Shown here: positions 25,382-40,300 of the stretch, piece by piece | Numbering within the stretch: the stretch's first letter is position 1 | How the letters are laid out: the number at the start of each line of letters is the position of its first letter | Assembly: GCA_025084515.1 (NCBI GenBank) | Contig: JAJAGP010000333.1 | Location: 397,655 to 461,654 of the forward strand | DNA: 64,000 bases | Reading direction: 5' to 3' | From: Ancistrus triradiatus | Taxonomy: Eukaryota > Chordata > Actinopteri > Siluriformes > Loricariidae | Made by a program: the position numbers and the translations under genes | The notes under the pieces: generated by a model | What the model was told of the DNA's origin: nothing | Seen by the model: only the letters and a program-made list of their open reading frames with translations | The model's database searches: none

Positions 25382-28300
25382 CTATATATATATCTATATA
25401 TATATCTATATCTATATATGTATGTATGTCTGTATGGATGTATGTTAGTTGTAGGTATGTATGTATGTACTTTATGTATGTTATGTATGTAGGTATGTGG
25501 GGGGGGGGGGGACAGGGGGACAGGGGACTTTGGAGACCCTTTCTGCCGAGCCCCAAATCCCATTACGCTGCACCTAACTAATCCCAATTCATGGCCAGGA
25601 TGGAATAGGGATAATACATATTAGCATAATTTAATTAGATTCACTCAGAACAAATCAATCTGACATTTCTGCCATGTTGCTTTTGTCTGAATGGATGTAA
25701 TGGGGTCTGATTCCATTAGATCATGTGGTACTGATGTTTGATTCATGACGGTTAAGTATTCAAACTGATGCGAGGGCATTATTTGATGTAACAAACAAAA
25801 CAACTGTGGACTGTGACATACAGTCAGCTCCTGCTTGATGAACTCAATGGTAGCCTCGAGAGCCCTCGTCCCGCGAGTGGCTTCATCCTCCACCGCCTTT
25901 ACTGTTTTTAGCAGAGATGTCACATTGGTCACCATCACCTGAAGAGAGAGAGAGAGAGAGGGGGAGAAGAGAAGAGCAAAACAGCTAAGTAGCGTGTACT
26001 GAATAATATTTGATGTTAATAGAGGTTCGGTTCTTCATGATAAAACTTTTACATGATCTGCAAATTACCCACAAACCAGCAGAGGGAGCAGTGATCACAA
26101 TAACAACAGGCTTGTGTGAATCCTAGCAAACATCCGCTTAAATTATTGTTCTTATTAACCAATACTTGGTCATCTCAGTTGGTATTTTTACCCAGGAAAC
26201 GCCTGGTTCGCCTGCTTTATCTAACTAATGTCTTGTATGGCAACACCTATTTTGATCAGTTCAGATCCTTCATTACATGTACTACAAACATACAGTGGTG
26301 CTTGAAAGTATGTGAACTCTTAGCGAGTTTTCTATTTCTGCACAAATATGACCCAAAACATTATCAGACTTTCCTAAAACTATAATAAAAATATTTTAAA
26401 AAAAATTATTTACTGGGGAAAATGATCCAATATTACATATTCATGAGTGGCAAAAGTATGTGAACGTCTATGATTAGCAGATCATTTGAAAGTGAAATTA
26501 CAGACAGGCGTTTTTAGCCAATGGAATGTCAGTCAGGTGTGAGTGGACTCATGGCTGTATTTAAAGATAGGATCTATCAAAGTCTGATCTTCACAACACA
26601 TTTGTGGAAGTATCATGGCATGAATAAAGGAGATTTCTGATGTTCTCAGAAAGAGTTACAAAAGTAGCTCTAAAGAATTTGGACCAACCCACAGACATGT
26701 GACAGTGGAGAAACTTCAAGAACAGTGTTCTCCACCCCAAAATCGTAACAATGCCATGACTGATTCCACAATGAATTCCCGAATTAAAACAGCAAATTTA
26801 GAGGAAAAATGTCAAGACGAGTTCATTAACTGAATCTTAAGATAAAGTGGGTCATGCAGCAAGACAACAAACCAAGACAAGCAGTTCAAGTGAGGAAACC
26901 CACCTACATCCCAGAGCTGAAGCTGTACTGTACTTTGGAATGGGCCAAAATTCCACAGACCAGATACTGACAGCAAAGGTTCACAAACACTTTTGGCACT
27001 CAAATATGCAATACTCAATATTTTTCCTTAATAAATAATGACCAAGTATAATATTTAGTTTAATTTGGTTCTCTTTATCTACTTTTGGGACTTTTGGGTG
27101 TGAAATTTGGATGATGTCTTGGCTCATATTTATGCAGAAAAATCGTGACATGTTAACTATGCCATTTTTTGGGTTAAACCCAGTAGACAAGGCTTAGGAC
27201 TACTAATCAAAATGTTGCTCAAATCTCAGTTTGTCCCAGCTAGGTCAGTTGGGCGTTTGAGCAAAACCTTCAATCCTCAACTGCTCAGTTCAACAGGAAG
27301 TTGCTCTTGATAAGGGCACCTGCTAAGTGCGATAAACGTAAATGCCAGTCACAGCGGTAAGTGGGATTTGAACTGGAAAGCAGCTTGTTTAGCTTGAGGT
27401 CTTGTGTCTGGTGGGCCATGTCTGAGGAAGGACAGACCAGGAGAGGGTTTCCAGTAAATGAAAAGAAGTGGTCGGCAGCTGCGAGTTGTACAGACCCACT
27501 CACTGGCCTATGTGCATCTCGGGGGTGGGTGATTCGTTCCTGCAAGTGTCCATCATGAAGTCTTGTGTAGCATGAAAGACTTTGCGACTCGGTTTTACTA
27601 GTCATGTAGTGTGCTGGGATCTATGGTGAGCTTTTTTACCATTAAATACACTTACAATTTTCAGAAGCACACAAAAAGCACAAACTCCCTATTTGTTTTT
27701 ATTCCTTTTTTTATTATTATTATTCCTTTAGATTAGACATTAAGAAAAGTTTTGCAAAGAATGGGACTAGAAAAAAATTTGTTTTTGTCAAGGCAGGGAG
27801 AAGAAATAATCCAACATTGCGTACTGCACAAGTCTGTAACAAGTCTTTTCTTTTAGCTTACAACAAAGGCACAGGGAGTGAACAGTTTCTGAGCATTTCT
27901 TACTGAAAAAATAATCCATAATAATAACAACACACACCATTGTTTAAACATAAAACATTATACATTCTAAAAGTTAATTTGTAATAATTAAAATGTATTT
28001 TTATTTTTAAATAGTTTGCACCTACACATGTATTAAATATGTATGTTAAATATGTATGTAATTATGTAAATGTACTTTTTTTTCCCCCCAGAAGTTTCAC
28101 ATATTAATGCTTTGACTCTTACTAGTTTTAATCAATGAAATTACCGTATTTTTCGGACCATAAGGCGCACTTAAAATCCTTTAATTTTCTCAAAAATCGA
28201 CAGTGCGCCTTAAAATGCGGTGCGCCTAATGTATGAAGTAATTCTGGTTGTGCTTTCTGACCTAGAACCGATTGTAGATGGTACACGGCGCTCATAAATC

Positions 28301-31300
28301 TGTCAAAATGTTTTAGCACGGTCTTGGTAGGTTACAAAGCTTACGGCCACCGTAGTGCGCAGCATAGCGGAGTAATACGGTATGTGCTTCAGCCATTAGG
28401 GTACGTGCATTCATTCATTCATTTTCGAAGCGGATTTCAAACACACACGCTATCAGTCACACACGTACAACATGGTCATAGAGCAGCTGTGAGAGAATTC
28501 AACATTAACGAATCAATGGTATCGGAAGTGGAGGAAGCAAAGAAACACCACCCTGCGCCAGGTAAAGACCAAACTGAGCTTCCGACGGAACTTAAGAGTT
28601 TTGTGTAATTTCAAGCGCCTATAACCCGGTGCACTTTATGTATGAAATATATTACCCGTTAGCAGAGCCGATCGTTGATAATTGCGCCTTGAGAAACCCG
28701 GTGCCCTTTATGGTTCCGGAAATTATGGTATATACAGTTACCCGATAAATGTGCTAAACCACAGATCTTACACTGGGATTCCCTAATGTTTAGTCCTCAT
28801 ATTAGCTTTCTGTGAACATTTAATCTGTTCCCACTTATCACATCTCAAAAACTTGCATTTTGTGTGTTACAATGTTCCTCCAAAAAAAAAAAAAATGCCT
28901 TAAGAAAATATTAAAATTTCAATTATGGCAAAGGACTAGAATCCAGACGCATACAAACTTGCCCTAGGGTTCGTTCTAATGGTTGAAGTATTACATGTAT
29001 ACACTGGCGGTGAACGATCGTAACTCAGTCGACTGCCTCATTAAACCAGTCTTAGGGTTCCACTGTGGGTTTAGAAAGCTCTACATATAGACCGGCCTAG
29101 CAAGGATATGATAATACGCGGAGTAAAACGTGCCAGTGCACTCGGTAGTAGAACTCCTGTGGGTGAGCGAAAAAAGTCTCAAGAGATGAATAACATACAA
29201 AAATAAAGAAAAAACTGTTACACTTCACATCATGTATATATTTTGGGTATTGTGTTCAGAATCGCACTAAAGCACACAGGTGCTAGGAGAAGGCATGCTG
29301 CTGGTGGCTGCCTATGAACTGTTAGGTCAACCATATGACCTGCTAAATTAGAACACTTGTGCTGCCTGCTACTTCGAACCGATGGCATATGTGGTTTGAG
29401 ACGCAGCCTTTCAGGGACTCACTGACAGTGGTATGTGCCTATGTTTTGGCAAAACAATCATTTTTACTCCCCGTTTGTCTCCAGCCAATATGTTTTTAAG
29501 TTGGTATGATCACACAAATCCCCACAGTATACTCCTCACACTTAAAATGCCAAAGTCTAGCAGAGAGAGAGAGAGAGAGAGAGACGGACAGACAGACGGA
29601 ATGTGTCGTCCTGTGATCATAGAGCTTAGCTCTGTCCCCTGCTGGCCGATGAGAAGCACGCGCACACACACACACACACACACACACCCATCACAGTACC
29701 ATACGGCATGAGTGATGGCCACACACAGAGATGACAGACTGTGTAGAGAAAGAAAAGCACATAGTCAACACAATCTGCCTGAACAGCGACACAAACTAAA
29801 TTTACCTTGGCGGCGCTCTTTAGCTGGTACATAGAGGGGTCATCTGCAGGCTTCCCGGCCGCGCATTTTGTTGCACCTATCAGTTCAGCCAGAGCTTTGG
29901 CCACATCCCTTACAGCATTGATAAGAACCACCTGTAAAAATAAATAGACAGGGAGGAGGAACAGGCTTAACAGAGAAAGAAAAAAAATCAGCATGGCAGT
30001 CCGGCCCACCACTTTAATCAGAAACAGCTGGCGTACGAAACAAGTCAGGGCTGCTTTACCAAGCAGCGCACAAGGCTACGGCTATTAGTGCTAGTAATAT
30101 ATTAACACAGAAATGCAGTGTAGCATTAATGCTCGGATATGTACTACAACCTTAGCCAAACAAGACGTGTGGAATGCTTTTAGCATTCCATAAGAGTGCA
30201 CTACAGGCTGATTTCCTCTCTGTAATCTGTGCCATTAGTGGGCATGTCCTTTCACCAAATAGCAAGGTGAGCATTTTGTCATTTCAAATCTACTGTTGTT
30301 ATCGCAGGGGATCTATAAAGGGGGAACTGGTGGGGAGGATCCCAGTGACTCCACTCTCTTTACTAAATAGGAAACAAAACAAGTGACATGGACCACCAAA
30401 ATCTAGACAAATGTGGACGAGGAGGTGTGTCTAGCTGCCTCTGACTCATGATCTCCTCCTCCCACTCTAAGCTTTCAATTCTATGCTATAGGGAGCAGCG
30501 TTGGAAAGAACACTGAAGGGTGCGCAATACTGAAAGAAAAAAAAAAAAAAAAAAAGATTTTCTGGGAAATATTTTCTGGGATTTTACTGATAATGATAAA
30601 CAGAAAGTATTTAGGCAGTGTATGTCCTGGGTCTGAAGTATTCAAAAGTAGTTTGAACCCATTTCTCTCAACCACCTGAATTGGCATAGTGTCCATCGCG
30701 ATGTAATTGGTGGCAGCAATTTATATGCCTATACACTTTTTTGCAGAATTATTCCAAAGGTTTGCTGAGTGTGTTTTTGTGCTGGTACCTTGGCTGGTTA
30801 AAGCCATCCATGGACAGCTGACTCTCAAACTTTGTCATAATCTTCTTACTCTGCCCGGTGGTTAGTACGCAGATGGTGAAATAAGTTAGTGGTCAAGCTA
30901 TCTTTAACGATTTCCAACAGTTTGCAGACTGCCATCTTTTGAGCAACATCCGTCTTTTTAAGACCAAACCACCTCCACACAAGTGAGGCTGGTGGGGATT
31001 GTATTTTGTCTCCTGTTTTTAATTTCAGTCATCCATTTCTAGGTAGCACACTACTTTAATTTGGGGTTGCAGCAGCCTATCCTACCTGGCAACACGCAAT
31101 GAACTCTTCAGGTGTATTTTTGACATTTTTTTTTTGTTTTTTTGCAAAGTGAGTGACATTAGCATAGATGATACATATCGCACACCTCTAATGATTACTT
31201 AACTAGCTTCATCCAACTTCTGCCATAATAAGTGACAACACCTTTAAGGCACTATGAGAGAGACTACACCAGGAAAATTCATTCAGACACTGGAGAAATT

Positions 31301-34300
31301 ATGAACCAACCAAGTTAGGAATATATACAGACTTATGCTTAAACACACCCTGCAACTCACACACACACCTGTGTTTCTGGATCCTCTGAGCCCATGCTGG
31401 CGGCCCCGAGTTTGACCACGTCCGTCAGTTGGGTGATGGTCTTGGCGGAGGATTGTGCAGCCTGGGCCAGCTTCTCCTGGCTTGATGCTGCACCAGCAAC
31501 TAGCAGCTTGGTGTCCTCCACCAGAGCCTTTGCAGTTTTCAGAATGTTCTCCCTGAAAAACAAAAGCATGGAAAACTAAATGTTCACAAAAACAATGATG
31601 TTTTTGCTGCACCAATGAGTGGGCCAAGCTAGACTTTCACTCAGTTGTTTGTTTATTTTCTCGCAATTTGGTCATTGCCGATGCTTAACTATAGAGCCTT
31701 CCCATCACACAATGCCCATTAGTCTCAGTGAGTGAGGGCTTGCACATGCTTGCTCTGATACTTCAGAACTAAGCCTTTTAAAACTGCTGTACATGCAGCA
31801 TCACAGGGCAAACCATCGAGGAGATCAGTACTGTCAGGTCCTTCTGGTGCCAGAGATCGGTTTTTGACAACTTTGGTCCAGAGATGAGAAATAGACAGGA
31901 TTGGGATAGTTTGAATTCTCAACTATGAATGGCTAAGGCAGTCGTTCCTAAAGTGGGGGGTACAGCAAGGGAAATGAATGAGACAATGTTTTAAAAACTT
32001 TAGATACATAATGCATGTCACTTGTAATAATTGTATTGTAAAGACGATTTGACACTTTGGTTTTGTTCAATAAGAGATTTATTATTATGGTTTGTCCCCC
32101 TCAAGCAATGTTTAGGCAATGCTCTGACCCAATCATCTGGCCTTACATATTTGTCCCTTATTGAAGTCGCTAAGGTCTGTACTCCTTAACATTTCTCCAA
32201 CATGTCAATTAGAAATGTCATTTCTAATACATGTCAAACAAGAACGGACTGTTCACTTAAGAGTCTAATACATCCCGGAGCTTAACATGCTGTTTTAATG
32301 AGATTATCATTATTAAAAATGACAAACGTTATTTGGTCTGTGCATGGTTTCAGTGTTTTGGCTAATCAATGTGTGCAGCATCTATTCAGTTTATTTGCTG
32401 GTATGTGCTCCTGTTTTTCACCTGTGATCTGCAAAGGACTCCTCATTCTCAGCATTGAGCGTGCCTGCAGTGGCAAACATGATGGTGGTGTCCAGGTCGG
32501 CGATGATGCCAGAGACAGAGCTGGCAGCTGTGATGCAGGCCTGGGTGCCCTTATTACCTGCTTGCAGGGCAGACAACACCATGGACACCTGGTAAAAAAT
32601 AAAAACAAAACAAGTGTATCGGAGTACAAAACCGTCACATTTGTCATGTTTTTTTTAAATGGACAAAAGGAGTCCTAGCATAACTGATAATACTGATTAT
32701 GGCAGTCCTTATGATTGAGCACACCCTATAAGCTGCATCCAAAACTTGAAGGTTCAGATGCATCTGTGAATGAAATAAACAAAAGGTGCATTCTACAAAG
32801 ATGAACACTACTCCTGTACTTTTCACTTTAATGAAATGAATTTGGATTGTTTTGGCATTCTGGACTCATACAGTGCTGTGAAAAAGTGTTTGCCCCCTTC
32901 CTGATTTCCAATTTTTTTGCATGTTTGTCACACTTAAGTGATTCGGAACATCAAACCAATTTAAATTTATTAGTCAAAGACAACACAAGTAAACACAAAA
33001 TGCAGTTTTTAAATGAAGGTGTTTATTATTAAGGGAAGAAAAAATTCAAACCTACATGGTCCTGTGTGAAAAAGTGATTGCCCCCCACCCTTGTTAAAAC
33101 ATAACAATGGTTTACCACACCGGAGGTCACTGTCTCTAGCCACACCCAGGCCTGATTATTGTCACACCTGTTCTCAATCAGGACATCACTTAAATAGGGC
33201 CTGCCTGACAAAGTGAAGTACACCAAAAGATCCTTAAGAGCTACACATCATGCCGAGATCCAAAGAAATTCAGGAACAATTGAGAAAGAAAGTAATTGAG
33301 ATCTATCAGTCTGGAAAGGGTTATAAAGCCATTTCTAAAGCTTTGTGATTCCAGCAAACCACAGTGAGAGCCATTATCCACAAATGGTGAAGACATGGAA
33401 CAGTGGTGAACCTTCCCAGAAGTGGCCGGCCGACCAAAACTACCCCAAGAGCACAGCGACGACTCATCCAAGAGGTCACAAAGCACCCCAGGGTAACTTA
33501 AGCAACTGAAGGCCTCTCACAATGGTTTGCATGGCAGGCCTCACTTGCCTCAGTTTAAGATCAGTGTTCATGCCTCCACCATAAGAAGAGACTGGACAAA
33601 AATGGCCTGCATGGCAGAGTTCCAAGACGAAAAACCACTGCTGAGCAAAAAGAACATTAAATCTCGTCTCAATTTTTCCAGAACACATCTTGAATGATCC
33701 CCAAGATTTTATGAAACATCCTGTGGACTGACGAGACAAAAAGTTTAACTCTTTGGAAGGTGTGGGTGTCCCATTACATCTGGTGTACAAGTAACACAGC
33801 ATTTCAGAAAAAGAACATTATAGCAACAGTAAAATATGGTGGGTGGTAGTGTGATGGTCTGGGGCTGTTTTGCTGCTACAGGGACCTGGAAGACTTGCTG
33901 TGATAAATGGAACTATGAATTCTGCTGTCTACCAAAAAATCCTGAAGGAGAATGTCTGGCCAGCTGTTCATGATCTCAAGCCGAAACGAACTTGGGTTCT
34001 GCAGCAGGACAATGATCCAAAACACAGCAGCAAGTCCAGCTCTGAATGGCTGAAGAAAAACAAAATGAAGACTTTGGAGTGGCCTAGTCAAAGTCCTGAC
34101 CTGAATGCTGTGGCATGAACTTAAAAAGGCCATTCATGCTCGAAACCCTCCAGTGTGGCTGAATTACAACAATTCTGCAAAGATGAGTGGCCAGAATTCC
34201 TCCACAACGCTGTAAAAGACTCATTGCAAGTTATCACAAATGCTTGGTTGCAGTTGTTGCTGCTAAGGGTGGCCCAACTAGTTAAGTTTAGGGGGCAATC

Positions 34301-37300
34301 ACTTTTTCACACAGGGCCATGTCGGTTTGGATTTTTCTCTCCCTTGATAATAAACACCTTCATTTAAAAACTGCATTTTATGTTTACTAGTGTTGTCTTT
34401 GACTAATGTTTAAACTGGTTTGATGTTCCGAAACACAAAAATAGGAAATCAGGGAAGAGGGCAAACACTTTTTCACACCACTAAATCCACACAGATATAG
34501 TAGAGCATAAAACTGATGAGCAAACCAAGACAGAGACAGTAACTTGAAAAAGCAAAAGAAATTCATCAGCACATATAGAAGCCATAAAAGAAGCGTTCAG
34601 CTGGCAGCCCATATTAAAGCAGCAGCCATTCCAGACTGTCATGACAGCTGAATTCTATCAGGCACTGAATCTCTGCCACAGCTGCTGTCCAGATTTCCCT
34701 TAGCTCTGTAAGGTAGTCAAGTATAAATAAAGCCTAATGCATTTGATTATCATATAAATATAAATAAACTAGTGATTGGCCGATGCATATTTCTAAAATT
34801 ACGATCCGAATCCAGGGCACAACTGACTGCCGATATCAATACAACTTCTGATACAGGAGGTTTATATTTTTCACTTTAACATTACGATTGTTATTGTTGG
34901 TATTGTGTTTGAGGTTACAACATGCTGTCTTTCCAGACTAAAAATCTCCACACAAGCGACATTTTTGTTAAACCAGCAGCTGATACTATTTGCTCACTCA
35001 GTTGCAGACTGAAGTTGCCGCATGCTTATAGTAAGATGCGGAATGGACTATGGATTGGTAAGTGGATCAGCCCTGTCCATCCGATATCCAATCAGTGAAT
35101 GATGCCAATATTGGAACCGATACCGATATAGGATCGGATCTATCTCCAAAATAAATGCTGAGTATTCACACTGAGAATACAGCATAGTGAGATTGTATAA
35201 AACACCAGCACATGTATTTATGTTGCATATAAGGACAATGACCGTGACAAGAATTACTTCTACCCATCAAACCTGCAGCGTGGGTATCAATGACAAGCAA
35301 GCTTTTCCACCACAAAAGTGGAGCTACTTCCATCTGCATTACAATGTTGTCCAAACCATTACTGAAAATGTTAACCTTTTGCAGTGTAGACTTTTGATAT
35401 ACACTCTTAAATGCCTTAGATAACAGACCTGCCATGTATCCTTAGTTAAGAATATGTACAGCATTCTTGTAAGAGATACATTAAGTGCACTGGAAATACT
35501 TTGGGAAAACAAAGAAGATTTAGTTTTACAGCTCTAATGCATAATGCAAAGCCTTTAATGGTTGTACAGTAAGACAGCAAGAATGTTCAAGTCAGATTTT
35601 CAGCAATTGCTACCACGTCTGGTATTTTCTTACCACATACTTTACAGGATTATCTGATCAACATACCAACCAACCACAGACTGATTCTTTGATATGTAGG
35701 AGGAAGCAGTCGTACCACAACAAAAACTTTCACATACAACATCCTGGAAACATGGTGGTGTGTTGGAAACAAAGACAGTATAGCAGGAACCTCACAGTTT
35801 TTACAATTCCATTTGAGGATTTTGACTCATCAAGGTTTAAAAGTTTCCCCCATTGACTGATAAAAAGAAAGACTGGAAAATGTGGATAATCAGTGAGAGT
35901 TAACTACATGATTTGGATATTTTTGGCCATGTATGTAAATAAAAAGGAATAAATTCAGTGCAGGTCAACTAGGCTTGGATATCCTATTCCTACAATTACA
36001 CTATAGAGACAAAAGTTTGTGGACACCACCTGTAAGTATTGACGTCTGCTATCTCAGCAACACTCAGTTGTAACATCTCCATAATATAAAAAATACATTA
36101 CTGGATTCTCCGTAGACAAACAGCGGCAGTAGAATGGGTGGTGCTTGAATGTTTATGAACTCTTTAGAATTTTCTATATTTCTGCATAAAACGTGCAGCA
36201 ATAACTGCAACTAAACGTTTCCTGTAACTGTTGATCAGTCCTGCACACCGGCTTGGAGGAATTTTAGCCCATTCCTCCGTACAGAACAGCTTCAGCTCTG
36301 GGATGTTGGTGGGTTTCCTCACATTAACTGCTCACTTCAGGTCCTTCCACAACATTTCGATTGGATTAAGGTCAGGACCTTTGACTTGGCCATTCCAAAA
36401 CATTACCTTTATTCTTCTTTAACCAACCTTTGGTAGAATGACTTGTGTGCTTAGGGTCGTTGTCTTGCTGCATGACCCACCTTCTCTTGAGATTCAGTTC
36501 ATGGACAGATGTCCTGACATTTTCCTTTAGAATTCTCGGATATAATTCAGAATTCATAGTTCCATCAATGATGGCAAGCCATCCTGGCCCAGATGCAGCA
36601 AAACAGGTCCAAACCATGATACTACCACCACCACCACCACCATGTTTCACAGATGGGATAAGGTTCTTACGCTGGAATGCAGTGTTTTTTCCTTTTTCCA
36701 AACATAACGCTTTTCCTTTACACCAAAAAGTTCTATTTTGGTCTCATCTGTCCACAAAACATTCCAATAGCCTTCTGTCTTGTCCACGTGATCTTTAGGA
36801 AACTGCAGACGAGCAGCAATGTTCTCTTTGAAGAGTTGCAAGAAGACAGCAGTGGCTTTCTCCTTGTAATCCTGTCATGCACACCATTGTTGTTCAGTGT
36901 TCTTCTGATGGTGGACTCATGAGAATTAACATTGGCCAATGTGAGAGAGGCCTTCAGTTGCTTAGAAGTTACTCTGGGGTCCTTTGTGACCTTGCCAACT
37001 ACTACATGCCTTGTTCTTGAAGTGATCTTTGTTGGTCGACCACTCCTGGGGAGGGTAACAATGGTCTTGAATTTCCTCCATTTGTACACAATCTGTCTGA
37101 CTGTGGATTGGTGGAGTCAAAACTCTTTAGAGATGGCTTTGTAACTTTTTCCAGCCCGATGCGCATCAACACCACCAACAAATCTCCTTTGTCTGTGCCA
37201 TAAAACACTTCACCAGTTGTGAAGAGCAGACTTTGATAGATCCCTGTTCTTTAAATAAAACAGGGTGCCCACTCACCCCTGATTGTCATCCCATTGATTG

Positions 37301-40300
37301 AAAACACCTGACTAATTTCACCTTCAAATTAACTGCTAATATTAGAGGTTCACATACTTTTGCCACTCACTAATATGTAATATTGGCTCATTTTAACTGG
37401 GTTCTTTATCTATTTTTAACACTTGTGTGAAATGAAGGTTTAGGTCATATTTATGCAAAAATATAGAAAATTCTAAAGGGTTCACAAACTTTCAAGCACC
37501 ACCGTATACCCCAATGACTCTCAGTATGACACATTTATAGGTTTCCGCTTCCATCAAATCAGTTCAGCAACTTTCTGCCTTGCTGTACTTAAAGACCATA
37601 GAGAATTGGTTTGGCAACTTTGATTGAGAACTTGGCTGGCTTGCACAAAAGCCTGACCTCAACTTCAGCAGAAAACTGGAATTTCTTCAGTGAGCTAGGG
37701 CTTATTGCCTAAAACTGCCTAAAAGCTGATCTCACAGTCACGTTCGAAACCAAGTGTAAAGCCATTATAGAAAAACAAAGGATGTTGTAGCAGCAAAGAT
37801 GGGAGAAAACTGCATACTAATACCCATGTGTTGGATGCAAGTTTGTGAGTGTCCATCAGTTTCTGCCTCTTATACTTTCCATAATTCAGAGGCATAGAAT
37901 TGGTTATCACCAATATACAGATGATACGCAGCTTTGTACATCCCTAGCGCCAAAGTGTTAGCTCACTGTTTGACTGCCTAAGTGATAACAATATGTGGAC
38001 GTGTAACCATTTTCTGTAGACAAAGACAGAGATTTGGAGGCAAAGCAAAGTGTCAAGAATCTGTAAGGGATTTTTGACAATCAGCTCAATTTAATCCATG
38101 TCACTAGTACTATCTGCAAAACTGCACATTTTCACCACGTAATATCTCAATGGTTCGGGACATTCTAACTCGTGCTGATAGTGAGAAACTTATGCACACC
38201 TTTGACACAACTAGACTTGATGACTGAAACACTCTCTGCTCTACCTAAAAGCCCTATACATTACATTTACAGCATTTAGCAGACGCCCTTATCCAGAGCG
38301 ACTTACAATTGATACACCCTTACAATCCAAGCAACTGTGGGTTAAGGGTCTTGCTCAAGGACCCAACAGTGGCAGCTTGGCAGAGGTGGGATTTGAACCC
38401 TGGACCTTCTGATCCAGAGTCCAGTACCTTACCAGCTAGGCTACCACAGTCCTATAATACTCCAGCAACATAATTTTTTTTATTAAATCCTGCTAAGACT
38501 GAAATTATTGTAATCAGCAAACGTTCGTAGACTCTGAGGTCTAGCAATCTTAATATTCTCATAGATGATGTTCCGATTGCACTGTCTGCTGAAGTACGTA
38601 ACTTGCGAGTTATCTTTGATGGACAGCTGGCTTTTGAAACTCAATACTAAAAATATTATTAAAACCTCTTTGTATCCTTAATATTAATATTGCTAGGCTT
38701 AGGCCTTTCTACACTGGCTTCCTTTCTGGGTTCATATTGATTTTAAGACTCTTAGAATGGAGGAAATAATTATTTGATCACTCTGTTATTTTATAAGTTT
38801 GCCCACTGACGAAGAAATGAACAGCCCATAATTTTAATGGTAGGTTTATTTTAACAGAGAAAGAGAGAGAGAGATAGAATATGGAAAGAAAATAAACAAA
38901 ATCACATTAAATATAATGTATAAATTGATTTGCATTTCATTGAGTGCAATAAGTATTTGATCCCCTAGCAACCACAGCTCCGGAGCCGACCGAACCACAG
39001 ACCGATTAGATACTCCTAATTTCAACTCGTCACCCGCATTAAAAACACCTGTCTCAACAGGAGGTGGAAACATTATAGTTTGGGGGTGTTTCTCTGCTAA
39101 TGGCACAAGACAACTTCACCGCATCGACGGGGGGATGGACGGGGCCATGTACCATAAAATCCTGAGTGAAAACACTTTAGCTATGACAGGCAAAATGAGA
39201 AAAAAAATCCAGGAAATCACACTGTAGGATTTGTAAAGAATTTAATTGTACATTATGGTGGAAAATAAGTATTTGGTCACCCACAAACAATCAAAATTTA
39301 TGGCTCTCAGGGACCTGTAACTGTGCAAGGACACAAGGACGAAAATTGTAGACCTACAATAGGCTATCAGGCTGGTGTGGAATAAATCAACTGTGGGAGC
39401 AATTGTAAGAAAATGGAAGAAAAACAAGACCATTGATAATCTCCCTTGATCTGGGACTCCACACAAGATCTCATCCCGTGAGGTCAAAATGATGAGAACG
39501 GTGAGCAAAAATCCCCAAACTACACAGAGGGACCTGATGAATTACCTGCAGAGAGCTGGGACCAAAGTAACAAAGGCTACCATCAGTAACACACCACGCC
39601 GAGGGGGACTCAGATCCTGCAGTGCCAGGCTCGGGCAACGGAGTGGCTCCGTAAAAAGCATTTCAAGGTCCTGGAGTGGCCTAGCCAGTCTCCAAACCTC
39701 AGCCCCATAGAAAATTTGTAGAGGGAGTTGAAAGTCTGTGTTGCCCCAAAACATCACTGCTCTAGAGGAGATCTGCATGGAGAAATGGGCCAAAATACCA
39801 GCTACAGTTTGTGCAAACCTGGTGAAGACTTACAGGAAACGTTTGACCTCTGTCATGGCCAACAAAGGTTATGTTACAAAGTACTGAGTTGAACTTTTGT
39901 CATTGACCAAATACTTATTTTCCACCTTAATTCACAATTAAATTCTTTAAAAATCCTACAATGTGATTTCCTAGATTTTTTATATATCATAGTTGAAGTG
40001 TACCTATGATGAAAATTACAGACCTCTCTCATCTTTCTAAGTAGGAGAACTTTCACAATCAGTGGCCGACTAACCTCCTTCTAAATTAAAATGTGTAGGT
40101 GCAAGTGTTGTCTTCTAGAGTCCCTTGCTTGTGGAATGCTCTACCTTATTCTCATAGTAATGCTACTACCATAGCTTGTTTTAAAAAGTTACCCAAAAAC
40201 TCATCTTTTTATAAGTTCTTTTAATATACAAACTTACTTTTGCTCTGTTGTAGCACTCTGGGGCCATGAAAATCGCATTAAAAACTGAATTCATTATTAT

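Noticed and set aside
24294..25587. Several long overlapping reading frames (up to 229 codons)
   Set aside because: They translate microsatellite DNA into runs of Ile/Tyr, Ser/Leu or Cys/Val; not genes.
29626..30012. Single 128-codon protein on the minus strand
   Set aside because: Only its middle (29806-29931) is a talin-2 exon; the flanks are intron, as shown by the splice sites.
36231..36798. Plus-strand frames with extended open reading
   Set aside because: They are the antisense of a minus-strand Tc1 transposase.
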